Shown: piece by piece, positions 47,110-57,996 of the stretch
Numbering within the stretch: position 1 is the first letter of the stretch
How the letters are laid out: each line of letters starts with the position of its first letter
Position numbers and translations under genes: made by a program
The notes under the pieces: model-generated
What the model was told of the DNA's origin: nothing
Database searches by the model: none
Seen by the model: the letters and a program-made list of their open reading frames with translations, nothing else
DNA from: Cannabis sativa
Lineage: Eukaryota; Streptophyta; Magnoliopsida; Rosales; Cannabaceae
DNA: 64,000 nt
Reading direction: 5' to 3'
Assembly (NCBI RefSeq): GCF_029168945.1
Contig: NC_083605.1
Span: 26,611,280 to 26,675,279 of the forward strand

Positions 47110-47826
47110 TGTAACACCCTAACTAACATAGGCGTATTACGTGATTTTTAAACATGTTGTGCAGCTCGTTGCTAATCAACGAGGTTTATGGAAAACGTGA
47201 TTAATTAAAAAAATTTCCTTTTTAATTAAACTTATAAAATATTTATACAAAAGACTCGGTATCCTGATTACAAAATCATTTACAAAAAGTTTACTGTTCA
47301 TACAAAATAATTGTCGCCTAGCGACTAGTTACAAAAATTAGCCTTGCTGTCCCGAGGATAGTACACTCCAGGCCTAACCGCCCCGACATGTACAATCTTC
47401 ATAAGCTCGTTCACGGTCCATCAGCTTTAGCCTTGCCTTTACCTACACATAAACGTAGAACTGTGAGTCGATAAACTCAGTAAGAAAAGCATAATAATAT
47501 TCATACATAAAACCCGGTCATGATCAGACGCCCATACCCCTGATTATAACCCTAACTGCCGTGTCCAACACGATACTGAGTCCCCCTAACTGCCGTGTCC
47601 AACACGGTACTGAGTTCTGAACGTTCATAGGGACGGTACTATTGACAAGTAACAGCTTGATCGGTCGAACCGGTCATACTCCGGCTGCTGGTCATACTCC
47701 AGCCTGTACCGACGTGTTACAGTATCCACCTGATCGGTCGAACCGGTCATACTCCGGCTGATGGTCATACTCCAGCCTGTACCGACGGGATACGTCAATA
47801 GTACAGAACCACCAACCTAAGTGTCA
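47110..47826 (-). repeat. 3' LTR fragment of element G
   Basis: 717 bp aligning with 50427-51141 of the full LTR, up to CCTAAGTGTCA, where RT sequence takes over. It contains two copies of the 'GATCGGTCGAACCGGTCAT' repeat. Confidence 0.92.
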
Positions 47827-48608
47827 CACAGATATCGAGGAAATCCTTGAATACTCTATTCATCAAGTCCATGAATGCTGCAGGAGCATTGGTTAGTCCG
47901 AACGACATAACCAGGAATTCGTAATGTCCATACCTAGTGCGGAAAGCCATCTTCGGAATGTCCTCCTCTCGGATTCTCAACTGATGATAACCCGAACAGA
48001 GATCAATCTTAGAAAAGACCGTCTTCCCCTGAAGCTGATCGAACAAATCATCGATCCTAGGCAATGGATATTTATTCTTCACCGTCAACTTGTTCAATTC
48101 TCTGTAGTCGATGCACATCCTCATAGATCCATCTTTCTTCTTGACAAATAAAACCGGGGCTCCCCAGGGTGACACACTAGGCCGAATAAACCATATGTCA
48201 AGCAACCCTTGGAGATGAATCTTTAACTCCTTGAGTTCAGCTGGAGCCATTCTATAAGGGGCTTTGGAAACCGGTTCCACCCCTGGTGCCAAATCTATCA
48301 CGAAGACAATCTCCCGCTGAGGTGGTAACCCTGGAAGTTCTTCGGGAAAAACATCCAAAAATTCCCGAACCACCTTGATGTCCTTCTCGGCCGAAGATAT
48401 TCGGCCGAGTGGTGTCCACCACCACGGCCAGAAACCCTAAACAACCGCCATGCAATAACTCTCTAGCTGACATAGCCGAAATCACCGGGATCCGAGATCC
48501 CTAAACTGAACCAACAAACACAAATGGTTCTTCACTTTCCGGTTGGAAGATCACCATCTTCCTTTTGCAATCAATGCTCGCCGAATATTTAGATAGGAAA
48601 TCCATTCC
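47827..48608 (-). pseudogene. RT of element G, truncated before the catalytic box
   Basis: Minus strand. The linker ([19 protein letters not shown]) is followed by a frame change. From 48373 a 192-codon frame reads [94 protein letters not shown] (first catalytic Asp intact) and [20 protein letters not shown]. It is cut at FLDI, before the YxDD motif, by the deletion into the LTR. Confidence 0.93.
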
Positions 48609-50145
48609 TTAAATAATATTGAACTCTACTAAACTCATCTCTATCAAGTCAGCACTTAACTCTCTACCATCTATCCTGATCGGCGTAGACCTAATCCACC
48701 TATTGGAGATAACCAATTCTCCGCTAGGTAATAGGGTTCCAAACCCTGATTCATATCTATCGTACGGTCTATCCAATTTACTAAAGACTCTGGCCGCCAC
48801 ATAAGAATGTGAAGCCCCAAAATCAAACAGCACTGAGTAAAGCGAGTTATTAACAGAAAGATGACCTATCACAACTGATGGGCTGTCATCTGCATCAGCC
48901 TGAGTGATGGCGAACACCCTGGCTGGAGTGGGTATCGTCGGAGCTCTCGGTGCCTCTGAACGGAGCTGGGGACAGTCCCTCTTGAAGTGTCCGGGCATGC
49001 CACAGAGAAAGCATCCCTGACCTTTGCACTCACCCCGATGGTGCCTTTTGCAGCTAGGGCACTCAGGATAGGAGAACCGGGTCTCAGTACCACCAGGACG
49101 ACTACCTCTATTCTGGTTCCCCCGGAACCTCTTGTTCTGACTCGAGCCACCGGATGCAGTGGGTGCTCTCTTCCTCTGATCAATGGCCGAACCACTACTC
49201 CCCCTGCTAAAGCCTGATGCAGGAGGGGTAGGAGCCCCGCCACTCGCCGGAGTACTAGCTGACTCCGACATACACCCAACTGCGCCCTCAGCTCGCAGTG
49301 CCTTCTCCACCATCTCAGCATAGATGGTCTTGTCGTCCGTGGTGATCATCAAATCGTGTTTGATCCTCGCATTTAAACCGTCCAGGTACTTCTCTTTCTT
49401 GCTGAAGTCGGCTGGCACAATTCCCGAGGCTAACCTCGCCAACCGGTCAAACTGAGTGGTATACTCGGTCACGCTCATGTTCTCGCGCTGGGTCAGGTGA
49501 GCGAACTCTTTCCTCTTGGCGCTTCTGATCGCCTCATTATAGTATTTGGCGTTGAAGAGTTCCTGTCCTTTCCCAGGTCATGGTGGTGACGTCATGAATC
49601 TGAGACACCATGTCCCACCAGACAAGAGCGTCCTCCTGAAACTGGAAAGTGGCACACACCACTCTATCATTACTGGTGACACCCATGAAGTTCAAGATCT
49701 TGGTAATCACCGTCAGCCATTGCTCGGCCTTCATTACGTCTGGACCTCCCAAGAAAATCGGAGGTGCTTGCTTCCGGAACCGTTCATACAAAGGTTCCAA
49801 TCTATTGGCCGCCACCACTATCTCGGCCTGGGCAGCAGGGGCAGGTGCCACTGGAACTACTGGCACCGGAACTGCAGGAGCACCCTGCTGTCTCAACCTC
49901 TGAATCTCGAGGTCTTGCTCTTCAATCCGGGCTTGCATCTCAGCAAACCGAACCTCCCAATTCTGGGCTCCCTGATCGGCTGGGGGAGCCTGGGCAGCCT
50001 GTGGCAGGTTCTCATCACCCCGACCACGAGCCCTGCCTCAGGGACCTCTACCTCGGCCCCTAACTGGCGGGGGAAACTGAGCTCCCTGACCTTGATTAGA
50101 CCCCACTGAGTTTCCCTGACTCCTGATAGTCCGTCTGGCGTCCAT
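48609..50145 (-). pseudogene. gag and protease of element G
   Basis: The start ATG at 50145 gives MDARRTIRSQGNSVGSNQGQ. An Arg/Gly-rich tract follows with a TGA near 50038 in place of Arg. The core has ARIEEQDLEIQRLRQQG, LEPLYERFRKQAPPIFLGG and FQFQEDALVWWDMV. A small deletion near 49563 shifts the frame at TWER. From 49478 the frame is open for 289 codons: SVTEYTTQFDRLARLASG, a complete zinc knuckle CFLCGMPGHFKRDC, then protease with LFDFGASHSY, where the usual D-S-G reads D-F-G. It ends at DFNII and a stop. Confidence 0.92.
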
Positions 50146-50408
50146 CTAGTTAGAACCGCCTGCGAAACCAAGAGTTGGCATATCAGGTCGCATTCAAGGA
50201 GAGCTTACTAATGCCGCTTAATTTGGAAATTAAAAACGAACCATGCGCCTATTCTACTATTAGGCTACTAACATGCTTCCTAACAGGCTTTTCTTTTTCA
50301 TAAATAAATAAACAAACTACTAAAGCAATAAAGGCTTACTGAACCGTGGAACGAGCTAACTGCTGATGATGATTGTACATGTCGTGACGATCTTTGGAAG
50401 ACAACGTG

Positions 50409-50425
50409 GCGGCTCTGATACCAAA
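50409..50425 (-). other. Primer-binding site of element G
   Basis: On the minus strand TTGGTATCAGAGCCGCC follows the LTR end. It is an exact iMet-type PBS, the best preserved one in the window. Confidence 0.92.
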
Positions 50426-50426
50426 T

Positions 50427-52747
50427 TGTAACACCCTAACTAACATAGGCGTATTACGTGATTTTTAAACATGCTGTGCAGATCGTTGCTAGTCAACGAG
50501 GTTTATGGAAAACATGATTAATTAAAATTTTTCCTTTTTAATTAAACTTATAAAATATTTATACAAAAGACTCGGGATCCCGATTACAAAATCATTTACA
50601 AAAAGTTTACTGTTCATACAAAATAATTGTCGCCTAGCGACTAGTTACAAAAATTAGCCTTGCTGTCCCGAGGATCGTACGCTCCAGGCCTAACTGCCCC
50701 GACATGTACAATCTTCATAAGCTCGTTCACGGTCCATCAGCTTTAGCCTTGCCTTTACCTACACATAAACGTAGAACTGTGAGTCGACAGACTCTGTAAG
50801 AATAGCATAATTATATTCATACATAAAACCCGGTCATGATCAGATGCCCATACCCCTGATCATAACCCTAACTGTCGTGTCCAACACGATACTGAGTCCC
50901 CCTAACTGCCGTGTCCAACACGGTACTGAGTTCTGAACGTTCATAGGGACAGTACTATTGACAAGTAAGAGCCTGATCGGTCGAACCGGTCATACTCCGG
51001 CTGCTGGTCATACTCCAGCCTGTACCGACGTGTTACAGTATCCACCTGATCGGTCGAACCGGTCATACTCTGGCTGCTGCTCATACTCCAGCCTGTACGG
51101 ACGGGATACGTCAATAGTACGGAACCACCAACCTAAGTGTCAGCCTGATCGGTCGAACCGGTCATACTCCGGCTGCTGGTCATACTCCAGCCTGTACCGA
51201 CGTGACGGGGTTGGATGGTTCGAAGCTAACATACATAACTAATGTAATCTAACGGCTTCCTACATGCACGCTAAACATGTAATCTACATATGCATACTAT
51301 TACACTAATCTTACCTGGATTCCGAATTCAGGTGTGTCGGTCAACCTGACTGGAACTATCTGCGCGGCGGATTACAGGCTCCTAAACTATAAAAATCACA
51401 ACACTATAAGCGACACGCTAAAGCACTTCCCGGGGACTTAAACTAGGAACTAAAAGTTTCCCTATCGATACAAAGCATGGAAATACCCCTAAAAACATAA
51501 AATCGAGGAAATCTAGGGTTCCTGAATTTTCCCAAACCGGTAGACCGGTTGCCCAACCGGAATTCCAGTTCTGTGAAATTTCAGAACCCCATCCGAAATT
51601 CTGGATGCACAACCGGAATTCCGGTTCCTCGCAGGCAGCAACATCAAAAATTCATATCTTGCTCAAATCAACTCCTAATCATCTCAAACCTTCCAGACCT
51701 ATTCCATATAACCCCTAGAACATTTCTAAGGCAACAAAACCACCCAGATTGCACATAATCAAAAATCACCATTAAAGCTCAAGCTTTGAGTTCAAAACTC
51801 AAACTTGAGCAAACCTAGCTAACATGCAATCAAACCAGCTTAAATCTACTAAATCATGCATAATAAAGCCTCTAGAAACAACTACAAACATCCACAACAT
51901 CACAGCAACAGATTATAACCAACTCTCTTTGAAAATCATAGTTTTAGCATAGAAATTCATAACTTTGCTCAACCTAACTATCATGCTTCACAACATCTCA
52001 AATTAACTCAAATAAACAAACTTTAAACCTCAGAAATCAACAACAAAAACACAGCAGCAACAACCTCAAAAATCATGCATGCATTACACTAAATTCATCA
52101 AAATTCAACAATTTTTAAAGAAGAAAGGAAGAGGAGCTAACCTAGCTTGAAGAATACTTAGATTGGAAGAGAAATGGCTTGAAAATCAAAGGAAAAAAAT
52201 CCAGCTTCTTGCACACACACACCCAGCCGAGAGAGAGGAAAAGAGAGTGGTTTTTTTTGAAATTTTTCTATTTTTGACTAAGTGTTGATTTTTTTGTAAA
52301 ATGAATTAAAAGCTACTTAACATATATCAATTCATTTCATCCAAATAATAAACAATTAACATATATTTTTCAATTAACAAATTCACTAAAAGACAAAATA
52401 TCATTGGGGCAAAAAGACCATTTTGCCCCTCCACACTAAAACCACATAAATAACACTAAAGGGGTATTTTTGGGAAATTCTAAATTCCCGGCCATTCCCG
52501 ACATTCCCAATGTCTAATAACCGTCCCAAACTACAACATACTAAGTTGTGATTTTTACTGAGCCAAACACCGAGTTCCAAAATGCCGGGCACCGGAATGC
52601 AAAATTATGCAAACTACTACATGACATAAAAATGCATCTCTGAATTCAATAATAACAGTATAATAAATTATTTAAATAGCTATAAATAATTTCGTAATTA
52701 AACGTGATTAACAGCTAATTTCCAAATTAAACTGAGCGGTCTTTACA
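50427..52747 (-). repeat. 5' LTR of element G (full length)
   Basis: 2321 bp, TGTAACACCCTAAC...CTTTACA on the plus strand. This is the most complete Tekay-like LTR here and the reference for the truncated ones at 969, 12355, 36179 and 47110. It contains three tandem repeats at 50965-51205. Confidence 0.92.
50965..51205 (-). repeat. Tandem repeats inside LTR of element G
   Basis: There are three copies of a unit that includes GATCGGTCGAACCGGTCATA, CTCCGGCTGCTGGTCATACT and CCAGCCTGTACCGACG, at about 50974, 51047 and 51147. Each copy contains the palindromic core GGTCGAACCGGT. The truncated LTR at 47110 has two copies. Confidence 0.88.
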
Positions 52748-52752
52748 GGGGT

Positions 52753-54081
52753 GTTTAAGGTAATTATATCATCTTGAAGAAATCTCAAAATTATTATTGA
52801 TGAACAACTAAATTATTTTAGGTCAAAAAATCAAATCTTATAAGGTGGCACAAAAAAAAGTTCTATGGACATTTTAATATAAAAAATAATTACAATAAAA
52901 TAAATAAGCCAATCTAAAACTCAATATTTAACAACACATAATTTCTAGAGTTATAAGATTTTTTCTTACCAATGTACTACGAAATATAAATGAACGCACT
53001 CGGTACGTGATATTTTGTACACAAATTTTACTCAGCATCATGCAGAAACAATAAATGTACATGGTACGTGATATAATATACTCAACTACCATCGCACAAA
53101 CATGTAGAAGATATGAAGGAATGAAAAGACAAAAATAACTACCCCAAACAGTAACTTCGTTGTACTTTTTCGTACCTTAACTACCCCTGACAGTATTTTG
53201 ATTGTTCCTTTTTATTTTTTAATTAAAAAATCAAATTAACAAACCGATAAACCAACCCACACCATTCGGTTTTTAAATAAATAAATAAATTCACACATTA
53301 TTACGTACCCTAGGACTCACTTGCCCTACAACGAAATTCATTCTAGCAGCCTATACATATATATATATTATTCTAACAGTGTTAATAACAAATTAATGAA
53401 GAACTCCACTTACTTACACGTATCATAACTTAAATGTATTGGACCAATCTGTTTAACTTTTTTACAGAATTTTTTCCGATTGATTCCAACTGATGCTCGC
53501 TATATGTTTTATCTAAATTCAGGTTATGAATATGTATATATCTGTATATATTAATTTGTTATTATTGTATATTTAGGTTATATAGATTATATATATGAGA
53601 GGACTATATATTTATATATGTGATTTATATTGTATGTTTAGGTTTTAGGTTTTGTAAATATGTGAGAGAATAATGAGTGATATTTATAATATATTGTTAG
53701 ATTTATAAAGCGTGAAAGAATTAAAGAGAGAATAATTAGGAGTGTTTGAAGAATCATTTATAATTTATAAGCGTTATTAGCATTATTTGACTTTTAACTA
53801 CTTATGGATATTACAGCACGACCTAAGGTTTACGTTTCACGTTCCTTCAAAATACAATTAGCTAGATATACATTATTTCAAAAACATAACTGTAAATAAT
53901 TAATTAGAGATAATGCATATATATTAATTATTATATATTTCAAACTTGAATAAACTGCTCCAAAAGGCTCAATATATGTATATCGTTTTTCTTTTTTTAT
54001 TTTATTATATTGGGTTTTTTTGCGGAAAACAGATACATATTACTTTAATTTTTATTTATTGAAGGACATGAATAATGCCTA
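52753..54081. other. Intergenic region downstream of YUCCA
   Basis: A/T-rich sequence with no gene seen. It holds two loosely repeated blocks with GGTACGTGATAT (about 53001 and 53060), short (TA)n runs near 53355 and 53590, and an AATAAA run shortly after the YUCCA stop codon. No LTR ends or transposon termini were recognised. Confidence 0.6.
54051..54060 (-). promoter_or_regulatory. Possible polyadenylation signal of YUCCA gene
   Basis: On the minus strand AATAAATAAA lies 22-31 bases after the stop codon. Plant signals are loose, so this is only a candidate; the real site could lie further down. Confidence 0.35.
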
Positions 54082-55671
54082 TCATTTAGTCCCTCCGTTT
54101 AGCATAGTCATCTGAAAACTGATATCTTGAGCAATATTCTGTGCATCTTGTGAAATGCCCAGTAATCCTCTTGATGAGAACCCAGCGCAGTAAATCCCAC
54201 TTTTGCCTTTCCAATACTCATTGGGCAACCTTTGTCGAGGCATTCCATCTTCGTTGAACAGATCTTCACCACCCTGCGCGCCGTTTATTAATTTTCCATA
54301 ATTATTAATAATCAGCTACTCCACACATATATACTGATATGCACACTCATATATAATGTATTTACCTTAAGCCAATTTCTGACAGTGCTTTTGTAACCAG
54401 TGGCAAAGATTATGGCATCAAAGCAACGAGTTTTGCGGTTCTCAAATTCAACACAGTTTTCTTGAACGTTTGTTATGGACGGAAATACCTAAGTATATTG
54501 CAATAGTCATTATATATATTGGTCTCCATATATATATTTATGTATGTATCCGTATATATAACGAATATATATTTGGTTTATTATTTATACCTTGATTTCT
54601 GCTGATTTAATCTTTGCCACAGATCCAACGTCAATGGTTGGAGATCGACCAGTTGTTGCTTTAAGAAAGAAAGGTCCTTTATTTGGTGTTTGAAGTCCAT
54701 ACTCAGACAAATTTCCATGCTTTAATCTACCCAAAGCCGAAACGATAGCGTCGACAATTTTGATAGGCATGAATTTCAATAGAAACATTCCCAGTTTGAC
54801 AATATTCTCACTTAGCAAATGCACCTGGACAAGTAGAGTAAAAATATCAAATCATTAATTATTAATTAATACTACAAATAAAAAAACGTTTTCTTATTTA
54901 AAGAAAGAAAAAAGAAAACTTCCAGTTTTATAACAATTGTTAAACGTATAGAATTATTTAATACGGGAAAATAATTAATTCATAGTTAATGTGAAAAGAA
55001 AATTTATATCAAAGAAAACAAAATAAAAGTTATCATAATTTCTTTTAATAATGAATTACCGGACTCCGTGCTACGATGGAAGTGTTAGCACCCCAATTTG
55101 ATAAATCGAAGGCAATCTCCATGCCGGAGTTTCCAGCACCAACGACCAAAACACTTTTATCAGTATAACACTTTCCACAGTCATACTGGCTGGAGTGTAT
55201 GACTTTCCCACGAAAAGTGTCTAAGCCCTCTATTGGAGGAATATAGCCATAGTTATTCTCCCCAGTAGCCACCACAAGAAATTTAGCAAAGTACACTTCG
55301 TATGATTCAGTTACCATGTTTTTAACGACAACAGACCATTTAGATATGTTGTCGTCGTAGAAGGAAGATTCCACGTGTCGGTTCAGGAGAGGTGACACCT
55401 GGAACCGAGCAACGTAGCTGTCCATGTATCGGATGAAGTCGTTTTTGGGGACAAAAGTTGGGGTGCCTTTAGGGAAAGGCATGTGAGGAAGCTGGCAGTA
55501 TTGCTTGGCCAAATGAAGCTTGAGTCGATCGTAAGATCTTTTCTTCCATAGAGAAGCATAGCAGTCTTCTCTTTCGATAACAATGTTGGAGATTTTGAGG
55601 CGATTAAGGCATGCAGAAGTGGCTATGCCAGAAGGACCTGCTCCAACGATGACAACATCAACTTGCTCCAT
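54082..55671 (-). CDS. YUC10-like: YUCCA10/11-like indole-3-pyruvate monooxygenase, four exons
   Basis: YUCCA enzymes are FAD- and NADPH-dependent monooxygenases that turn indole-3-pyruvate into auxin (indole-3-acetic acid). Exons: 55671-55060, 54824-54591, 54488-54366 and 54273-54082. All three introns (235, 102 and 92 bp) have GT-AG ends and phase 0. The joined product is 386 residues, the usual length of the short YUC10/11 branch. Motifs: FAD site GAGPSG at 10-15, ATGENN at 135-140, the monooxygenase signature [11 protein letters not shown] at 153-163, NADPH site GAGNSG at 178-183, FATGYKS at 310-316 and [12 protein letters not shown] near 352. No signal peptide is seen. No stop or frameshift is present. 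The ATG is the first in frame, and a TATA box lies 80 bp upstream. This is the only clearly intact host gene here. Confidence 0.95.
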
Positions 55672-55964
55672 TTCTCAAAGAAGAAGAAAATGCAAGAACA
55701 ATGTTGTATGTGAATGGTCTAGGTGTGTGTTTGGGGGCAATTTATGCTTGTATTTATACACCCACATTGCCTTTTTTTTGTACAAATTATCTCTCTTAAA
55801 CGGTTTTTCCTTTTACTACCAAATTAATGTTATACATAATTTGGTGTTAGAATCCAATGTTGCAAAATAGGTAAGAGTTACAACTGTATACAGGAGCAAA
55901 TATTAGACAAATTCTAAGTATGTATTTAATTAAGTGGATTTTCCATCATAATAATAATAATAAT
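55672..55964 (-). promoter_or_regulatory. Proximal promoter of the YUCCA gene
   Basis: Only 293 bp separate the ATG from the edge of a MITE. It includes the TATA box at 55751-55758 and a short polypurine/CT-rich leader. No auxin-response TGTCTC element was noticed on the coding strand. Further control sequence would have to lie inside or beyond the MITE. Confidence 0.5.
55751..55758 (-). promoter_or_regulatory. TATA box of the YUCCA gene
   Basis: TATAAATA on the minus strand, 80 bp before the ATG, in a GTGTATAAATACAAG context. With transcription starting about 30 bp further on, the leader would be near 50 bases. Confidence 0.75.
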
Positions 55965-56573
55965 TACTACAAAAAATAGTTACTTTTAGTCACAACCTTT
56001 ATCATAACATAAAATTTTGTGATTCAAAATAATTTCTAGTCACAACAAAAAATTAGGTGTGTGACTAAAACATAATATTTTAATATAAGTTATCACTAAT
56101 TTAGTTTTAGTCACAATAAGTATTGGGACTAAAAAATTTAGGTGGCGATTGGTTGGAAGAAATAAAAATATAAGAATAAGAATAGAAATGGAATAGAATA
56201 AAATTTAAAATGCATAAAAGAATTTGATAAAAAAATCATTAAATTTTTGCTCATGTTACATTGGAATGGTCTTTCCTACCATTTCAAAATAGAATAGTCA
56301 TTCCACCAAAATGGTGGAAACGGCATTCCAATGGAATGTCATTCTAATACTAACAAAGGAATAGAATGAAAATTGTTTACTTTCCATTCTATTCCGTTTC
56401 ATTACCTCCAACTAAACGCCAAATTTGTTGTAACAAATTGTAATTTTTGTGACTAATACCTTTAGTTATGACCCTTTTAGTCATAACATAAAATTATGAT
56501 TTATAATTAGTCACAATATTTTTACTTTTCGTCACAAATTTTATTGTGACTAAAAGTAAGATTTTTTGTAGTG
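55965..56573. mobile_element. CACTA-like MITE upstream of YUCCA
   Basis: The ends are inverted repeats: TACTACAAAAAATAGTTACT on the left, and CACTACAAAAAATCTTACTT when the right end is reversed. Both are followed by TTTAGTCACAA. CACTACAAAAA termini are typical of CACTA-derived miniature elements. AAT flanks both sides, fitting a 3-bp duplication, but the flank is an AAT repeat so this is weak. Length is 609 bp including a nested inner element of about 280 bp. No coding. Confidence 0.8.
56141..56421. mobile_element. Second MITE nested inside the first
   Basis: Imperfect terminal inverted repeats: TGGCGATTGGTTGGAAGAAA on the left, and TGGCGTTTAGTTGGAGGTAA when the right end is reversed. It interrupts the outer MITE between GGGACTAAAAAATTT and AATTTGTTG. 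Its interior is rich in ATTCC/GGAAT and can fold on itself. The superfamily is not assigned. Confidence 0.7.
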
Positions 56574-56649
56574 AATAATAATATGAAGAATAAGAAGAAT
56601 AATTATAATATCCTGGAAACTATAATAATATTTAATTAGACATATTTTA

Positions 56650-57996
56650 TTAAATATGTGATCATTCAGATATTGGAGTAAGACTATAATCTTACTTAAG
56701 CTAATTGTGGGTATTGTAAATATCTTTTTTGAAATAAAATATCTTCGGGTTCGGCGGGCGTGGAAACTTGACGGAGTGGTCAGAAATGTCACGGCAATAA
56801 GAGTTGTGTTATGTTGGAATTATACTGGACTAGTTTAGAATATTATGTGGTCGTTTTAGTCAGGGTAGTTAGAGAGTGACCAAAATTCCCCTACGTAATG
56901 TTTTTAGCTTAGTAGTCTTGAAGGGTAGAATGGTCTTTTATTAATGTTAGACTATTTTGTCCTAAGTGAATCTTTCTAGGCTGAATTAGAATTATTATTA
57001 GGTTAGAATAGCAAAAAAAAAAAAATAATTAGATAATTAAAGTTATATTCAAATAGAGAAAAAAAATCAAATATCACATATCAAGCTTCTCCTTTTTTCT
57101 TCCTTCTTCGACAGTCGTATAAACCAACTAAACCAGAAATTTTTCTCTACTAATCAAGCAATCCTTGGCTGAAGTAGCTAACCCTAGGTGCAGCTCAAAG
57201 CTTTGAGGTAACTCTTTCTAGTTCTCTTTGATTTTAAGAATTTTAGGTTAAGTTTTGGTTGTATTTTATGTGTGATTTGGGGCTGTAGTTTAGATAGGTT
57301 TTGGGCTTAATTTCTACGTTTAATTGAGATTGTTGGTATGAGAATTGAGTGATTCCTTGGCTGTTAAGATTTGAATTTTGGAAAATTGAGTTTAAGAACT
57401 TAATTTTGATTCAAACATGGTGAATTGAGAATTTTAATGAGTCGTTGAGTTTACATTGTTTAATTACATTGATTTTATGTTATTGGAGTGTTTTGAAAAG
57501 TTTGAGCAGGATTGGAGGAGCTCGGGATTGGTTTCGGGGTGAAACCAGGATTTCCCCAACCTGCCGAAACCAGTCAACCAAATTTTTAGGTTACTAGTAA
57601 ACTGGTCAAGCGTATGGCCAACAAGGGGAATTATAGGGTTTTTCCTTGAATTTGATTTTTGGGTTGGGGTGTTTTTCAAAGCTTTGATTAGGGTATTTTA
57701 GTGATATTTATGTTATTTCTATCTAGTGGGGAGTTAGAGTTGTTCGGTTATGGAATTAGGGTTTAATCTAGAGTTTAGATAAATTATTTATCGAATTTCA
57801 TTGTCGTGACATAGGACCCAGGATCTTCGAGCATAGTTCCACTCAGGTTAGCATGCACACCTGATATTGGATTGAGGTAAGAAAAGTTATTTTCACTACC
57901 AAGCATGTTAAGTGAGAACAATTATCAACGTTTATGACTCAATTATGATTGAGGTAAAGATACAGTCATTACCATTTATTGTGTAAGAGTAATTAC
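56650..57996 (+). repeat. Eroded Tekay-type LTR (5' part), interrupted
   Basis: The block order resembles the Tekay-like LTRs: CCAAAATTCCCCTACG near 56880, a pyrimidine-rich leader with a GAGGTAACT donor-like site near 57206, a GAAACCAG/GAAACCAGTC region near 57545, and TTCCACTCAGGTTAGC near 57835 followed by GAGGTAAG. It is far more diverged than the other copies. Left boundary is uncertain. It is cut at 57996 by a solo copia-type LTR. Confidence 0.55.

Larger units (their letters stand above)
47110..52747 (-). mobile_element. Tekay-like Ty3/gypsy element G (internally deleted)
   Basis: In element orientation: 5' LTR 52747-50427, PBS 50425-50409, gag from 50145, protease near 48840, RT to 47827, then directly 3' LTR sequence 47826-47110. 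Both outer ends and the GGGGT duplication are preserved. One internal deletion therefore removed the second half of RT, RNase H, integrase and about 1.6 kb of the 3' LTR after or during insertion. The element inserted just 3' of the FAR1/MULE-type gene. Confidence 0.93.
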
